A stretch of DNA of 64,000 nt from Planctomycetota bacterium. Lineage in GTDB: Bacteria; Planctomycetota; UBA1135; GCA-002686595. Where the stretch lies: the NCBI GenBank assembly GCA_029259635.1, contig JAJDEU010000013.1:558001-622000 (forward strand), written 5' to 3'. The notes beneath the pieces were generated by a model, which searched no databases, was not told where the DNA came from, and worked only from the letters and a program-made list of their open reading frames with translations. The stretch's first letter is position 1. The number at the start of each line of letters is the position of its first letter. The position numbers and the translations under genes are program-made. This document shows, piece after piece, positions 32,779-42,305 of this stretch.

Positions 32779-34392
32779 ATGACGAAAACCAAAGTAGCGA
32801 ACTGGAACGACCTGCAAGACCGTCAACCGACGCATGCTCTTGTCGCCAACGTCGACCTCGTCGTCATTCGCACGGACGAAGCTGTGTCGGTGCTCTATGG
32901 GCGCTGCCTGCATCGCGGAGCTCTGCTCTCGGATGGAGAGGTCCGTGGCGATGACCTGATTTGTGGCCTGCACAACTGGGACTATCGCTGTGACACGGGC
33001 ATCAGTGCCTACAACAATTCCGAGCAGCTCAAGAAGTTTGAGGCTTGGCATGAAGACGGCGCGGTCTGGGTGGATGAAGAGGAGGTCGCGGAGTGGGAAC
33101 GAGCGAATCCTCAGCCCTACGATCGAGAGGCCTACCACGGAAACTACGCGGACACGCATGGGACCGAGGAGGAGCCGCACACGAGCTTGATCCAGCAGCT
33201 CGCGAAGGATGGGCTCGAGCAGACGGGTCATCATGGGCCGACTGCGGCAATGGGAGTTCCCGCGCCCGAGCTGCCGAAGTGGGATGACTTGCAGTTCATC
33301 ACCGCGCAGCTCGCGCGCTCTCCTCTACTGGATGAGGAAGAGGTCAAGACGGAGCTGGTGATCGGACCGAATGCGAAGAAGCCGCTGGTTCTCGACATTC
33401 CGCTCTTCGTCTCCGACATGAGCTTCGGAGCTCTGTCCTTCGAAGCAAAAGTGGCGCTCGCGAAAGGCGCCGAGAAAGCGGGCACGGGAATCTGTTCCGG
33501 CGAGGGCGGAATGCTGCCGGAGGAGCAAGCCGCGAACAGTCGCTACTTCTACGAGCTCGCTTCGGCGCGCTTTGGATTCAACATGGACAAGCTCCAAAAA
33601 GTGCAGGCCTTTCACTTCAAAGGTGGGCAAGGCGCAAAGACCGGAACGGGCGGGCACCTGCCGGGTCACAAGGTCACCGGCAAGATCGCCGAAGTGCGCG
33701 GCCTCGCCGAAGGCACGCCGGCGATTTCTCCAGCGCGCTTTCCGGACTGGGATTCGGAAAAGCAATGGGTCGACTTCGCAGCGGAAGTGAGAGAAGCGAC
33801 CGGCGGCATTCCGATCGGGATCAAGCTCTCCGCGCAGCACATCGAAGAGGACCTCGACGCAGCGCTGCGTATCGGTGTCGACTACGTGATCCTCGACGGA
33901 CGCGGCGGCGGCACGGGCGCGGCACCGCTCATCTTCCGCAACAACATTTCCGTTCCGACGATACCGGCTATCGCGCGCGCGCGGCGCCATCTCGATCGAC
34001 GCGGGCGAAGCGATGTCACTCTGATTGCGACTGGCGGACTGCGCACACCTTCGGACTTTGCGAAGGCGATGGCGCTCGGCGCAGACGGCATTGCGGTGTC
34101 GAACTCGGCGCTGCAGGCGATCGGTTGCCTCGGAATGCGCGCCTGTCACACGAATAACTGTCCGGTTGGAATTGCTACGCAGAAGGAAGAGCTGCGCGCA
34201 CGCTTGGAGATCGCGATCTCCGCCACGCGATTGGCGCGCTTCTTCAACTCCTCGGTGGAGCTGATGGGAGTGCTGGCACGCGCTTGCGGCCATCGCCATC
34301 TCAATCAGTTCTGTGTGGACGATCTCACCACGTGGAAGCGCGACATGGCCGATCTCAGCGGCGTGTCCTTTGCCGGCGTCGGCTCCGTCTAA
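32779..34392 (+). CDS. Rieske domain fused to an FMN-binding glutamate-synthase-like domain
   Basis: 537 residues. Residues 1-105 are a Rieske [2Fe-2S] domain (C43-x-H45 in CLHRG, C62-x2-H65 in CGLHNWDY). Residues about 160-530 match the FMN-binding central domain of glutamate synthase large subunits: FVSDMSFGALSFEAK, GICSGEGGMLPEE, KGGQGAKTGTGGHLPG, GIKLSAQHIEED, LDGRGGGTGAAP, and CLGMRACHTNNCPVG, the Cys trio that binds a [3Fe-4S] cluster. No glutaminase domain is present. Stand-alone relatives are poorly characterised FMN oxidoreductases. Forty-five bases after the previous gene. Confidence 0.85.
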   Translation: MTKTKVANWNDLQDRQPTHALVANVDLVVIRTDEAVSVLYGRCLHRGALLSDGEVRGDDLICGLHNWDYRCDTGISAYNNSEQLKKFEAWHEDGAVWVDEEEVAEWERANPQPYDREAYHGNYADTHGTEEEPHTSLIQQLAKDGLEQTGHHGPTAAMGVPAPELPKWDDLQFITAQLARSPLLDEEEVKTELVIGPNAKKPLVLDIPLFVSDMSFGALSFEAKVALAKGAEKAGTGICSGEGGMLPEEQAANSRYFYELASARFGFNMDKLQKVQAFHFKGGQGAKTGTGGHLPGHKVTGKIAEVRGLAEGTPAISPARFPDWDSEKQWVDFAAEVREATGGIPIGIKLSAQHIEEDLDAALRIGVDYVILDGRGGGTGAAPLIFRNNISVPTIPAIARARRHLDRRGRSDVTLIATGGLRTPSDFAKAMALGADGIAVSNSALQAIGCLGMRACHTNNCPVGIATQKEELRARLEIAISATRLARFFNSSVELMGVLARACGHRHLNQFCVDDLTTWKRDMADLSGVSFAGVGSV

Positions 34393-34414
34393 ACCAACCG
34401 AAGAGGTGAACTCC

Positions 34415-36382
34415 ATGAGCACGGACAAAAAGCTCGCGTGGCACAAGGCACTCGACGTCGACGAATTGCCGGAGGGCCGCGTCAAATCGGTCGCCTGCGG
34501 ATTGCGCACGGTCTGCATGACTCGCGTCGGCGACAAGATCGGGGCGCTCGATAACAAGTGCCCGCACCAAGGCGGACCGTTGGGCGAAGGCTCGATCGAG
34601 AACGGTCTCTTGCGCTGCCCCTGGCATGGCTGGGACTACGATCCGCTCACGGGCAAAGCGCCCGGCTTCGATGATGGAGTGGAAGCCTACGCCGTCGAAG
34701 AGCGCGAGGACGGCGTCTACGTGGCGATCGAAGAAGAGGTCGAGCACGTGCGCACCGTGACCGACGTCATGGCCGAGACCCTCGTGAACTGGAATGTACG
34801 CAGCGTCTTCGGGATGGTCGGTCATTCGAATTTGGGCCTCGCCGACGCCTTAAGGCGAAGGGAAGCTGCTGGCGACCTGCGCTACATCGGCATTCGCCAC
34901 GAGGGCGCCGCCTCCTTCGCGGCCTCGGCCTACGGCAAGCTCACCGGGCGCCCCGCCGCCTGTCTCGCCATCGCTGGCCCCGGCGCGACCAATCTTCTCA
35001 CCGGCTTGTGGGACGCCCATGTCGATCGCGCGCCGGTGATCGCGCTCACCGGCCAAGTCGACACGCAAGTGCTCGGGCCGGGCGCCTTCCAAGAAGTCGA
35101 TCTCGGTGCGGCCTTCGGAAAGGTCGCGGCTTGGTCTCAACCGGTTCTGCACGGCTCCAAGCATGCCGAGCTCGTCAACCTGGCTTGCAAGACGGCGATT
35201 CTAGAGCGCGGCGTCTCACACCTAATCTTCCCCGATGAAGTCCAGACCTTGCCGGCGGCCGAAGGCGCGGAGGCCAGCGGGCCCGACGGCCGCGTCGCCT
35301 CGCGAGCCATCCTGCCGCCGACTGAAGTGACGGCGCAGGCAGTCGAGCTGCTCCGCAAAGCAAAGCGCCCGGTCATCATCGTCGGACATGGCGCACGCTT
35401 TGACATGGAGGCTGTGCTCTCGCTGGCCGAGAGGCTCAGCGCCCCCATCGTGACGACCTTCAAGGGCAAAGGTCTTGTTTCGGACAGCCACCCCCTGGGC
35501 TGTGGCGTACTCGGGCGCAGCGGCACACCGATCGCGAGTTGGTTCATGAACGAAGCCGACCTGCTCTTGGTGCTCGGCGCCAGCTTCTCCAACCACACCG
35601 GCATTACGTCCAAGCTGCCTACGATTCAGGTCGACTACGACGCGATGACGCTCGGCAAGTTTCATGCGGTCGACGTCCCGATCTGGGGTGAGATCGCCTC
35701 GACGGTGGCGATTCTTCGAAGCGAGCTCGAGGACGGTTGCGAAGCATCGGACCAACGCGCGGAAGTGGCAAAGCGCTGGAAGATTTGGCGAGCCGAGAAG
35801 CGCTCGCGCATGGCCGATGATCTCGGGCGAGGCGTCAACTCTGCTGCCGTCTTCGACGCTCTGACCCGTGCCGTTCCGGAAGACGCGATCATCGCGGTCG
35901 ACGTCGGCAACAACGCCTACTCCTTCGGACGATACTTCGAGTGCTCGCGCCAGTCGGTACTGATGTCGGGCTACTTGGGCTCGATCGGATTCTCGCTCCC
36001 CGCCGCGATGGGCGCATGGGCCGCGACTCAAGAAGAGGATCCCCGATTTCGAGGACGCGCCGTTCTATCGGTCTCCGGAGACGGTGGATTCGGTCAGTAC
36101 ATGGCCGAGCTCACGACGACCGTGAAGTACGGAATGAACATCACGCACGTACTGCTCAACAACTCCGAACTGGGCAAGATCTCGAAAGAGCAACGGGGAG
36201 GAAACTGGGATGTGTGGCAGACCGAGATGCACAACCCGGACTTTTCGAAGTTCGCGGAGCTGTGTGGAGCTCAGGGCATTCGCGTTACAAAGACGAGCGA
36301 GCTAGATGCGGCGCTCGCGAAAGCGCTTGCTCACGACGGACCATCGTTGGTCGAAATCGTGACCGACGTCGAACTCATCTAG
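34415..36382 (+). CDS. Rieske domain fused to a thiamine-pyrophosphate-dependent enzyme
   Basis: 655 residues from ATG 34415 (GAGGTG seven bases upstream); longer frame rejected because it overlaps the preceding gene. Residues 1-105 are a Rieske domain (C49-x-H51 in CPHQGGPLGEG, C68-x2-H71 in CPWHGWDY). The rest is a pyruvate-oxidase/acetolactate-synthase-type enzyme: catalytic Glu in IRHEGAASFAASAYGKLTG, AGPGATNLLTGLWDAHVDRAP, a central domain (GVLGRSGTPIASWF), and the TPP motif GDGGFGQYM...HVLLNN. Likely a decarboxylating enzyme passing electrons to its own [2Fe-2S] centre. Substrate unknown. Confidence 0.85.
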   Translation: MSTDKKLAWHKALDVDELPEGRVKSVACGLRTVCMTRVGDKIGALDNKCPHQGGPLGEGSIENGLLRCPWHGWDYDPLTGKAPGFDDGVEAYAVEEREDGVYVAIEEEVEHVRTVTDVMAETLVNWNVRSVFGMVGHSNLGLADALRRREAAGDLRYIGIRHEGAASFAASAYGKLTGRPAACLAIAGPGATNLLTGLWDAHVDRAPVIALTGQVDTQVLGPGAFQEVDLGAAFGKVAAWSQPVLHGSKHAELVNLACKTAILERGVSHLIFPDEVQTLPAAEGAEASGPDGRVASRAILPPTEVTAQAVELLRKAKRPVIIVGHGARFDMEAVLSLAERLSAPIVTTFKGKGLVSDSHPLGCGVLGRSGTPIASWFMNEADLLLVLGASFSNHTGITSKLPTIQVDYDAMTLGKFHAVDVPIWGEIASTVAILRSELEDGCEASDQRAEVAKRWKIWRAEKRSRMADDLGRGVNSAAVFDALTRAVPEDAIIAVDVGNNAYSFGRYFECSRQSVLMSGYLGSIGFSLPAAMGAWAATQEEDPRFRGRAVLSVSGDGGFGQYMAELTTTVKYGMNITHVLLNNSELGKISKEQRGGNWDVWQTEMHNPDFSKFAELCGAQGIRVTKTSELDAALAKALAHDGPSLVEIVTDVELI

Positions 36383-36492
36383 ACAGCGCGGGGCTCGGTG
36401 AGAGCGACGCTCGTGCAGAGAGAGTGCGAATAGGTCGACTTGCGCGAATAAGCTTCAAGAGTGCGGGCGGCGACTGGTCGATAGGCCGGGGC

Positions 36493-37071
36493 ATGGGTTT
36501 CAGGAATCTTCCTTCGCGGCGGAGGCTGGCGTGTTGGGGCGCGCTATTGCTTCTGCTCGGCGCGGCCGCACCGCGTCTGGCTCGAGAGAACTTCCTCAGC
36601 GAGGGCGGCGAACTGGCCGAGAGCCGACGGCTTCCGGAGTTCCCGGGCGAGGACGCCATTTGGGTGGGCACCGAGCCACTCTCGACGTCGGAGATGCGTG
36701 GACGAGTCTGGATCCTGAAGGTGTGGACCTTCGGATGTGTGAACTGCGTCCGCTCGATCCCCTTCACCAACGATTTGATGGAGCGCTACGGGGCGGACCT
36801 TGGAGTGCTCGGAATTCACTCACCCGAATTTGATTGGGAGCGCGACCTCGACCACCTCGAGGAGACCATGGCGAAACACGGGGTCCGCTATCCCTCCTAC
36901 ATCGACGAGAGCCTCGACTACTTCTTTGCGTTGGAGGCGACGGCATGGCCCGCCTTCTACGTCGTTGACCGCAACTTACAAATACGCGGCTGCTGGGTCG
37001 GTGAGGTTCACGAGGGAACGATTCGAGCAGGAGAGTTGGTGGCTCTGGTCGAACAGCTCATCGACGAGTGA
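36493..37071 (+). CDS. Thioredoxin-like exported protein
   Basis: 192 residues from ATG 36493. N-terminal signal or anchor (RRLACWGALLLLLGAAAPRLA), then a thioredoxin fold of the TlpA/redoxin type with active site C82-x2-C85 (WTFGCVNCVRSIP), cis-Pro region ATAWPAFYVVDRN, and the LGVLGIHSPEFDWERD strand. It would act in the periplasm on disulfides or peroxides; CVNC is as in DipZ-type proteins. Follows the Rieske-TPP gene by 110 bases. Confidence 0.83.
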   Translation: MGFRNLPSRRRLACWGALLLLLGAAAPRLARENFLSEGGELAESRRLPEFPGEDAIWVGTEPLSTSEMRGRVWILKVWTFGCVNCVRSIPFTNDLMERYGADLGVLGIHSPEFDWERDLDHLEETMAKHGVRYPSYIDESLDYFFALEATAWPAFYVVDRNLQIRGCWVGEVHEGTIRAGELVALVEQLIDE

Positions 37072-37094
37072 CGTGGTGCGGTCGCGAGCCGTAG

Positions 37095-37296
37095 CTAGAC
37101 GGCATGATTCATGAGCCGCGAGCCGAAACGCCTCGATTCGGTTCCTACTGGTGTTTTGCGGGCGGTGGCCCCGCAGACGACCTTGTAAGGTCGTCGAGGA
37201 AGCCAGCGTTCGCGAAATGCCGGTAGGGGCCGAAAGGCTGGCGTAGCCGGCCGTTCGTGGTGTTTCGTCCGCGTGGTCATGAATCATGCGGGCTAG
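37095..37296. repeat. 202-base CTAG-bounded inverted-repeat element (MITE-like)
   Basis: Starts and ends with CTAG (37095-37098, 37293-37296). Perfect 13-base inverted repeat GCATGATTCATGA at 37102-37114 and 37277-37289; similarity of the two ends continues for about 50 bases (CGAAACGCC against CGAAACACC on the other strand). Inside is a 9-base hairpin GACGACCTT-GT-AAGGTCGTC (37176-37195). No coding capacity. It lies between convergent genes. Confidence 0.7.
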
Positions 37297-37314
37297 GCTG
37301 GTGTGGACATCCAC

Positions 37315-39495
37315 CTACCAGCCAGTCGGCTTCGGCTTGTCCTCGGCAGTTGTTGTGAGTTGCTTGTCCTCACGAACTGGATCCAGCGGAATCCAGGATC
37401 GAAACCCCGCCGCCGATCCGGTTCGAGGCTCTTCGACGCCAGGCACTTTCAAGGGGAGCACGTGCGATCCTTGCTCCGGATTCTCGGAGGCGGTCACAGC
37501 GATCTCGAAGCCCAACTTCTCCAGATCACGGACCGTCCTCAGGCCGACGTAATGGGTCGTCCGCAGAGCAGCGCCGCGGCGAGCTTGCTGTTCGTATGCA
37601 TCCCGAGGAATGAGAGCGGAGTCGAATTGCGCGATCAGCGTTTTCTCTGGACTGAAGACTTTTACGTGAGCCGTAAGCGCCTGCATTTCCTCGGCTGGCA
37701 ATCGCCAACGGAGGTCAATCTTGACCGAGTTTCTACCCGTCGACAGTTGTTCCGCGTCGAGAGCAATTAGCTGGACATTCGTGCCGAAGCTCGCGAGCTC
37801 CGGTTCCTCTCGCGCTCGCTTGTCATCAATATCCCAGAACGGTCGATTGAGCTTCGATCCCCCATTGGATCGAAGCAAAAGGCAATCGAATTGGTTCTCG
37901 CGAGGGTCATAGAAATAGCCGGCGAACTCGTTGTACTCGTTGAACCACCTCCGCCTTCCTTCCGCGGATGATCCCGGATCGGAAACAACCACGTAGTCCA
38001 GGTCTCTCAGCAGATGACGTTTTCCGAACGAGCTCCATTCTTCGGGAGGAATCGCGAAGATGTGAGCGACGATCCCGAAATCCAGGATGGCAAAGTCATC
38101 CGAGAACCAAAGCCAGCCACTCGTGGTTCGAATCGGATATTGCTCCCAGAGAATCCAAGGGCGATCCAGGCCGACGTTGCATGGGCGAGAGGCGCTCGGT
38201 ATCGAGTTCACCGCATCCATAACAGCGCCGAAAGGGCGGTACTGAATGTCGCGTTGGTGCCAGGCGGATGCCTGAACGAAGACGTGCCCTGCCCCGAGCA
38301 AGAGAGCCGTACCAACGCCGACCGCATACCATTTCGTTTTGCCGAGAACGCGAACGACGAGAGTGACACCCCACAGAGCGCTCGAAGCTCCCAGTGCCGC
38401 GATTAACGGCACGACGGCTATCAGGTAGCGCGACTCTTTATAGCGCTGGAGCGACAGGACCAGGACTGTCGTCGCGACTATCCAAAGGGTCATGTCCGCT
38501 CCCGATTTGGATCGCATTGAGCGGCGAGCCAACGGATAGAGCAAGAACAAGTACACGAGGCCGCGAGTCAATAAGCGAGAGGACTCTTCGAAGTACCACC
38601 ACCTGCTCTTCGCCGCGATGGCCTCGAGTTCGAGGTTCATCGACGCTTCGGCAATACCGGGCAAGGCTTCCACGGGAAAGAGCTTGGAGACCACTCCTGC
38701 GGGCAAAAAGGTTGTCAGCTGTCGCGGCACGAACAGCATGATGGAATGAAACGCTTCACCCCAAAAGATGTAGTCCGCGACACCGAGGACGAGCGCGGCG
38801 GGAGCGAGGCCGAGCGACATGCGGAAGAGAGCTCGCCAGTCACGCAAGATGACGGGGACGACAAAGAAGGCTCCCAGCGGAATCAGGCATTGGTAGCGCA
38901 TCGTCACCGCCAAGCCCAGCATGAGCCCGACGCAAAAGTGTTTGCGCTGAACCCAGAAGACAAGCGCCCAAACCCCGAAGGCCGCAGATGGAACGTCTGC
39001 GAGATAATTGAACGTCCACTGCGTGAACAGTGGCATCGCCGATGTGAAGAACGCGGCAAAGAGGCCGGCGATTGGACCTCGCAGCAACTTGCCCAATTGA
39101 TACGCGCCGAGAATCGCAAGCGCGTTGAACAAATACATGACCCACATGGCTGACGATGGGTCTTCGGCACCGCCTGGACTCGACGGTCCACTCCAGACTT
39201 TTTCGAGCCAAAGGGGAACGGCGAGCAGCAGCGGAAATACGCCCGATCGAACTGGCTTTACCGTGAGCGAAATGTCGTCGGTCAGGTGACGGGCCATCGT
39301 CAAATATTCGACACCGTCGGCGATGAATGGCCCCTGAGCTCGCGCTATCGCATTCGTGCGAAAGTTGAAGGCGTAGAACAACGCGCAGAGAAGCAGGGCA
39401 ATGAAGACCCATCGTCCGCCAAACTCAAAGCCTTCCTCCCCTGAAGGAGATGAGCCTTCCTCTAATTCCGACTTTGAGTTCATCTCGAGGTTCAA
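37315..39495 (-). CDS. GT-C-type polytopic glycosyltransferase-like protein
   Basis: 726 residues; about eleven hydrophobic helices to residue 450, then a long soluble C-terminal part. Early loop FIADGVEYLTMARHLTDD carries the acidic residue expected for dolichyl/undecaprenyl-phosphate-sugar mannosyltransferases (PMT/ArnT type), and NYLADVPSAAFGVWAL is a typical second motif. It probably moves a lipid-linked sugar onto an extracytoplasmic acceptor. The C terminus (about 560-700) is a beta-sandwich-like domain with LTAHVKVFSPE. Its start overlaps the stop of the TPR gene. Confidence 0.72.
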   Translation of the reverse strand: MNLEMNSKSELEEGSSPSGEEGFEFGGRWVFIALLLCALFYAFNFRTNAIARAQGPFIADGVEYLTMARHLTDDISLTVKPVRSGVFPLLLAVPLWLEKVWSGPSSPGGAEDPSSAMWVMYLFNALAILGAYQLGKLLRGPIAGLFAAFFTSAMPLFTQWTFNYLADVPSAAFGVWALVFWVQRKHFCVGLMLGLAVTMRYQCLIPLGAFFVVPVILRDWRALFRMSLGLAPAALVLGVADYIFWGEAFHSIMLFVPRQLTTFLPAGVVSKLFPVEALPGIAEASMNLELEAIAAKSRWWYFEESSRLLTRGLVYLFLLYPLARRSMRSKSGADMTLWIVATTVLVLSLQRYKESRYLIAVVPLIAALGASSALWGVTLVVRVLGKTKWYAVGVGTALLLGAGHVFVQASAWHQRDIQYRPFGAVMDAVNSIPSASRPCNVGLDRPWILWEQYPIRTTSGWLWFSDDFAILDFGIVAHIFAIPPEEWSSFGKRHLLRDLDYVVVSDPGSSAEGRRRWFNEYNEFAGYFYDPRENQFDCLLLRSNGGSKLNRPFWDIDDKRAREEPELASFGTNVQLIALDAEQLSTGRNSVKIDLRWRLPAEEMQALTAHVKVFSPEKTLIAQFDSALIPRDAYEQQARRGAALRTTHYVGLRTVRDLEKLGFEIAVTASENPEQGSHVLPLKVPGVEEPRTGSAAGFRSWIPLDPVREDKQLTTTAEDKPKPTGW

Positions 39496-41099
39496 TCGTC
39501 TTTTGATTTCGAACCCGAGAGAACTGCCGAGCGCTCTAACTCCCGAAACCTATCCGCCAACAACAGGTCTGTAGCTGCAGCCGGTCGGTTTCCCAAACGT
39601 TCATAGACCCACGCTCGATCCTCGTAGGCCTCGACGAAAGCGGAGTCTCGGCAGAGCGCGGAGCTCGCGGCCTCCAGGGCGCGCTCCGGATCGGACTCTC
39701 TGAGGAGCAAGCCCAAGTTCCGAAGGGGCCAAGCGAATGCAGGCGCGAGAGCGTTCGCGGTTTCGTAATCGGAGCGCGCCGCGTCGATCTGCCCAAGCGC
39801 AGAGTAGAGCATTCCACGATTGTTGAACGCACGGGATAAACGGGGCTCAAGTTCTATCGCTCGATTGAAATCCTGGAGCGCGCCGTCGAGGTCTCCGCGC
39901 ATCTGGAGCAAGACAGCGCGAGAGAGGAAACACAGTCCGACCTCCTGTCCTTTAGCGACCAAGTGGTCGTACAGGATCAGGGCAAGATCACTCGCTTCTT
40001 GCTCGCCCGCTTGGCTCATGCGTACCAACTGATTCGCAGTCGAGAGGAGTTCGATGGGATTCAGCTCCTCCAAAGAATCGGACTCTCGGAACTTTTCAAT
40101 ATCGGCGAGAGACACTGAGGAGCTTACGTTCGGCGCACCAAGGTCGAACAGCCGTGCGGGCTCGAGAATCTGTGCGTTTTGAAAGTCAATGAGAGCCGCG
40201 TGCCACTCCTCCTGCGTTGCACGCGCGACTCCTCTCGCAACGAGCGCAGCTCCGTTCGTAGAGTCCAATCGAATCGCTTCCGAGAAGGCCTCGTCGGCCT
40301 TGATGGGTTCACCTTTCAGGAGCATGAGCTCGCCGAAGAGTTGGAAAACCACCGGATGATTGGGGCTCTTCTCACGTGCCTTCCTAAGGAGCGCGGACGC
40401 CTTTTGCAGATCGTTATCTCCAAGCGCAACAGTCGCAGACGCCATCTCAGGAAGCACGAACCTCGGGTCCGATTCATCAGCGCTATAAAAATCAGAGAGC
40501 GCCTTCTTATTTTCTCCGAGCGCAAAAAACGCACATCCACGCTTGTACCGCCAGGCGGGCTCTTTCGGGCTCAATTCGATCCGTGCATTGAAGTACTCGA
40601 TAGCAAGAGCTGCGGTCCCTGTTGCCTTACTCCAATTGCTAAAGCTCATAAGGAACTTCGGGTCGAGTCGAGCCGCCCTCTCGAAGTCATCTCGAGCGAG
40701 GCCTCCCCGCCCCATCGCGAGGTGCGCCCAACCGCGCGCTTCAAAGGCCACCGCCTTTTGGGGTTTCAAGTTGATCGCCGTCGAAAGATCCCTGACCGCA
40801 CGCGAAGCATGGCTCAAGTGGTCGGAATCGCGGAGCCGATTGGCCGCATTCAGATGCATCAAACCTTTTTGAAAGAAGGACTCCGCACGTCTCGGATCAA
40901 GACGAATGGCTTCATCAAAATAGAACTCAGCCTTGGTGGTGTCCCTCTGATTACTCGCAAGTAGACCTCTCGCGAGGTGGACTTCCGCCAAGGCTACCCG
41001 AGCATCTGTACCTGCCCTGACTCCTTTAGAACAGGCTAGCGGAAGTAGAAGCAAGGGTCCGCAGAGACCAAGAACTCGCCCCCTTTTCAATGCCCGCAT
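39492..41099 (-). CDS. TPR-repeat lipoprotein
   Basis: 535 residues from ATG 41099, chosen for its lipoprotein signal peptide (MRALKRGRVLGLCGPLLLLPLAC, split at the lipobox LLAC-type LPLACS). An ATG at 41156 is the alternative. The mature protein is made of some twelve tetratricopeptide repeats, for example AEFYFDEAIRLDPRRAESF, LDGALQDFNRAIELEPRLS and ALGQIDAARSDYETANALAP. It would be an outer-membrane-side scaffold. Translationally coupled (ATGA) with the downstream glycosyltransferase-like gene, so both likely act on the same surface product. Confidence 0.82.
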   Translation of the reverse strand: MRALKRGRVLGLCGPLLLLPLACSKGVRAGTDARVALAEVHLARGLLASNQRDTTKAEFYFDEAIRLDPRRAESFFQKGLMHLNAANRLRDSDHLSHASRAVRDLSTAINLKPQKAVAFEARGWAHLAMGRGGLARDDFERAARLDPKFLMSFSNWSKATGTAALAIEYFNARIELSPKEPAWRYKRGCAFFALGENKKALSDFYSADESDPRFVLPEMASATVALGDNDLQKASALLRKAREKSPNHPVVFQLFGELMLLKGEPIKADEAFSEAIRLDSTNGAALVARGVARATQEEWHAALIDFQNAQILEPARLFDLGAPNVSSSVSLADIEKFRESDSLEELNPIELLSTANQLVRMSQAGEQEASDLALILYDHLVAKGQEVGLCFLSRAVLLQMRGDLDGALQDFNRAIELEPRLSRAFNNRGMLYSALGQIDAARSDYETANALAPAFAWPLRNLGLLLRESDPERALEAASSALCRDSAFVEAYEDRAWVYERLGNRPAAATDLLLADRFRELERSAVLSGSKSKDD

Positions 41100-41264
41100 A
41101 ATCCGCGCAATCCCAAAGCGACGATTGTATAGTTCCAAGAATTCCCTCCCTGCCATCTTAGCAGGTTCCCCCACGCCTTGTCGGCGGGCAGACTTCGAGT
41201 CGAGGTGGGAGTCGCAACGCTTTCCTGCGCTCCACCAAAGACGTCTTCTCATTTAACTTTAATA

Positions 41265-42305
41265 ATGGATCCCTCTCCTTCAGTTTCGAACAGCGGTCGC
41301 AAGTGGGCACTTCGGCTGAGTCTGATCCTCGGAGTTCTGCTTGTGACGCTCGGTCTCGCCGAAGCCACGTTGCGAGTTGTGGATTTCAGCTACCACCTAT
41401 ATCCGGAGCGCTTCGAGTTCGGCTATCCCGACAAGACCATCCTCGAGGATTACTTCAAGCAGCATGACGATTACTTGTGGGTCTCTCAGCGAACCGCCAA
41501 GAACACCGCGCAGGCGTGGGCAGAGAAGCCCTATCTGATTTATTCGGGCTGCTCCTGCACGGAATGGGGAGGATTCGACGAGGACATAGCCCGACGGGTC
41601 GAAGCCGATACGGAGCTCAGCACGCTCACCTACGCGAACCTCGCGTGCTCGGGATGGAGCTCCTATCAAGGACTCCAACAGATGAAGCTCGAGATCTCCA
41701 AGCTCAAACCCAAAGTGGTCACGATCTTCTTTGGGTGGAATGACCACTGGATGGGATTCGGGATCGACGACAAGACCGCCGTTTCTCTCTCGAACTCCTC
41801 GATGCTCAAGCTTCAAGAGCTTCGCGTGGTCCAGCTCGTCACGAAAGCGATCGTCAAGCTGGACAACGATCAGGGCAAGACTGTCGGGGCGAACTCACGG
41901 CCCGACCGCGTCGCACTCGATGATTTTCGGAGCAACATTTCGGGAATGGTTCGGATCGCGCAAGAGAACGACATAACACCCGTCTTGATCACTGCCCCGA
42001 GCTCTCACGTCACGGGTGAAGAGCCGCCGTACCTCCAAGAACGCTTCCTGGCAGACCTCTCTCGCCTCGTTCCCCTGCATCGCTCTTACGCCGAGGCAGT
42101 TCGCGAGATTGCAGCGGAGCAGAATGTGGTGCTCTGCGATCTCGCGAGTGAGCTCGACGCCCTTCCTCGAGAAGAGCTGCTCACTTACTTCCGCGAGGAT
42201 GGAATCCACTTCACCGCGGAGGGAGGCGTAAAAGTAGGAGAGGTCCTCTTTAAGACGCTGAAAGAGCATGAACTGCTTCCGAAAGCAGGCGAGGAAAGCC
42301 AGTGA
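41265..42305 (+). CDS. Membrane-anchored SGNH/GDSL-hydrolase-like protein
   Basis: 346 residues from ATG 41265. Signal anchor (about 14-35), then an SGNH fold: block I YSGCSCTEWGGFDE with the probable nucleophile S97 (the usual Asp of GDS is Cys here), block III-like FFGWNDHWMG (Asn), and block V DGIHFTAEGG with catalytic Asp and His. Such proteins in glycan loci often add or remove acetyl groups on polysaccharides. Overlaps the next GT-C gene by ATGA. The GCS variant makes activity less certain. Confidence 0.72.
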   Translation: MDPSPSVSNSGRKWALRLSLILGVLLVTLGLAEATLRVVDFSYHLYPERFEFGYPDKTILEDYFKQHDDYLWVSQRTAKNTAQAWAEKPYLIYSGCSCTEWGGFDEDIARRVEADTELSTLTYANLACSGWSSYQGLQQMKLEISKLKPKVVTIFFGWNDHWMGFGIDDKTAVSLSNSSMLKLQELRVVQLVTKAIVKLDNDQGKTVGANSRPDRVALDDFRSNISGMVRIAQENDITPVLITAPSSHVTGEEPPYLQERFLADLSRLVPLHRSYAEAVREIAAEQNVVLCDLASELDALPREELLTYFREDGIHFTAEGGVKVGEVLFKTLKEHELLPKAGEESQ

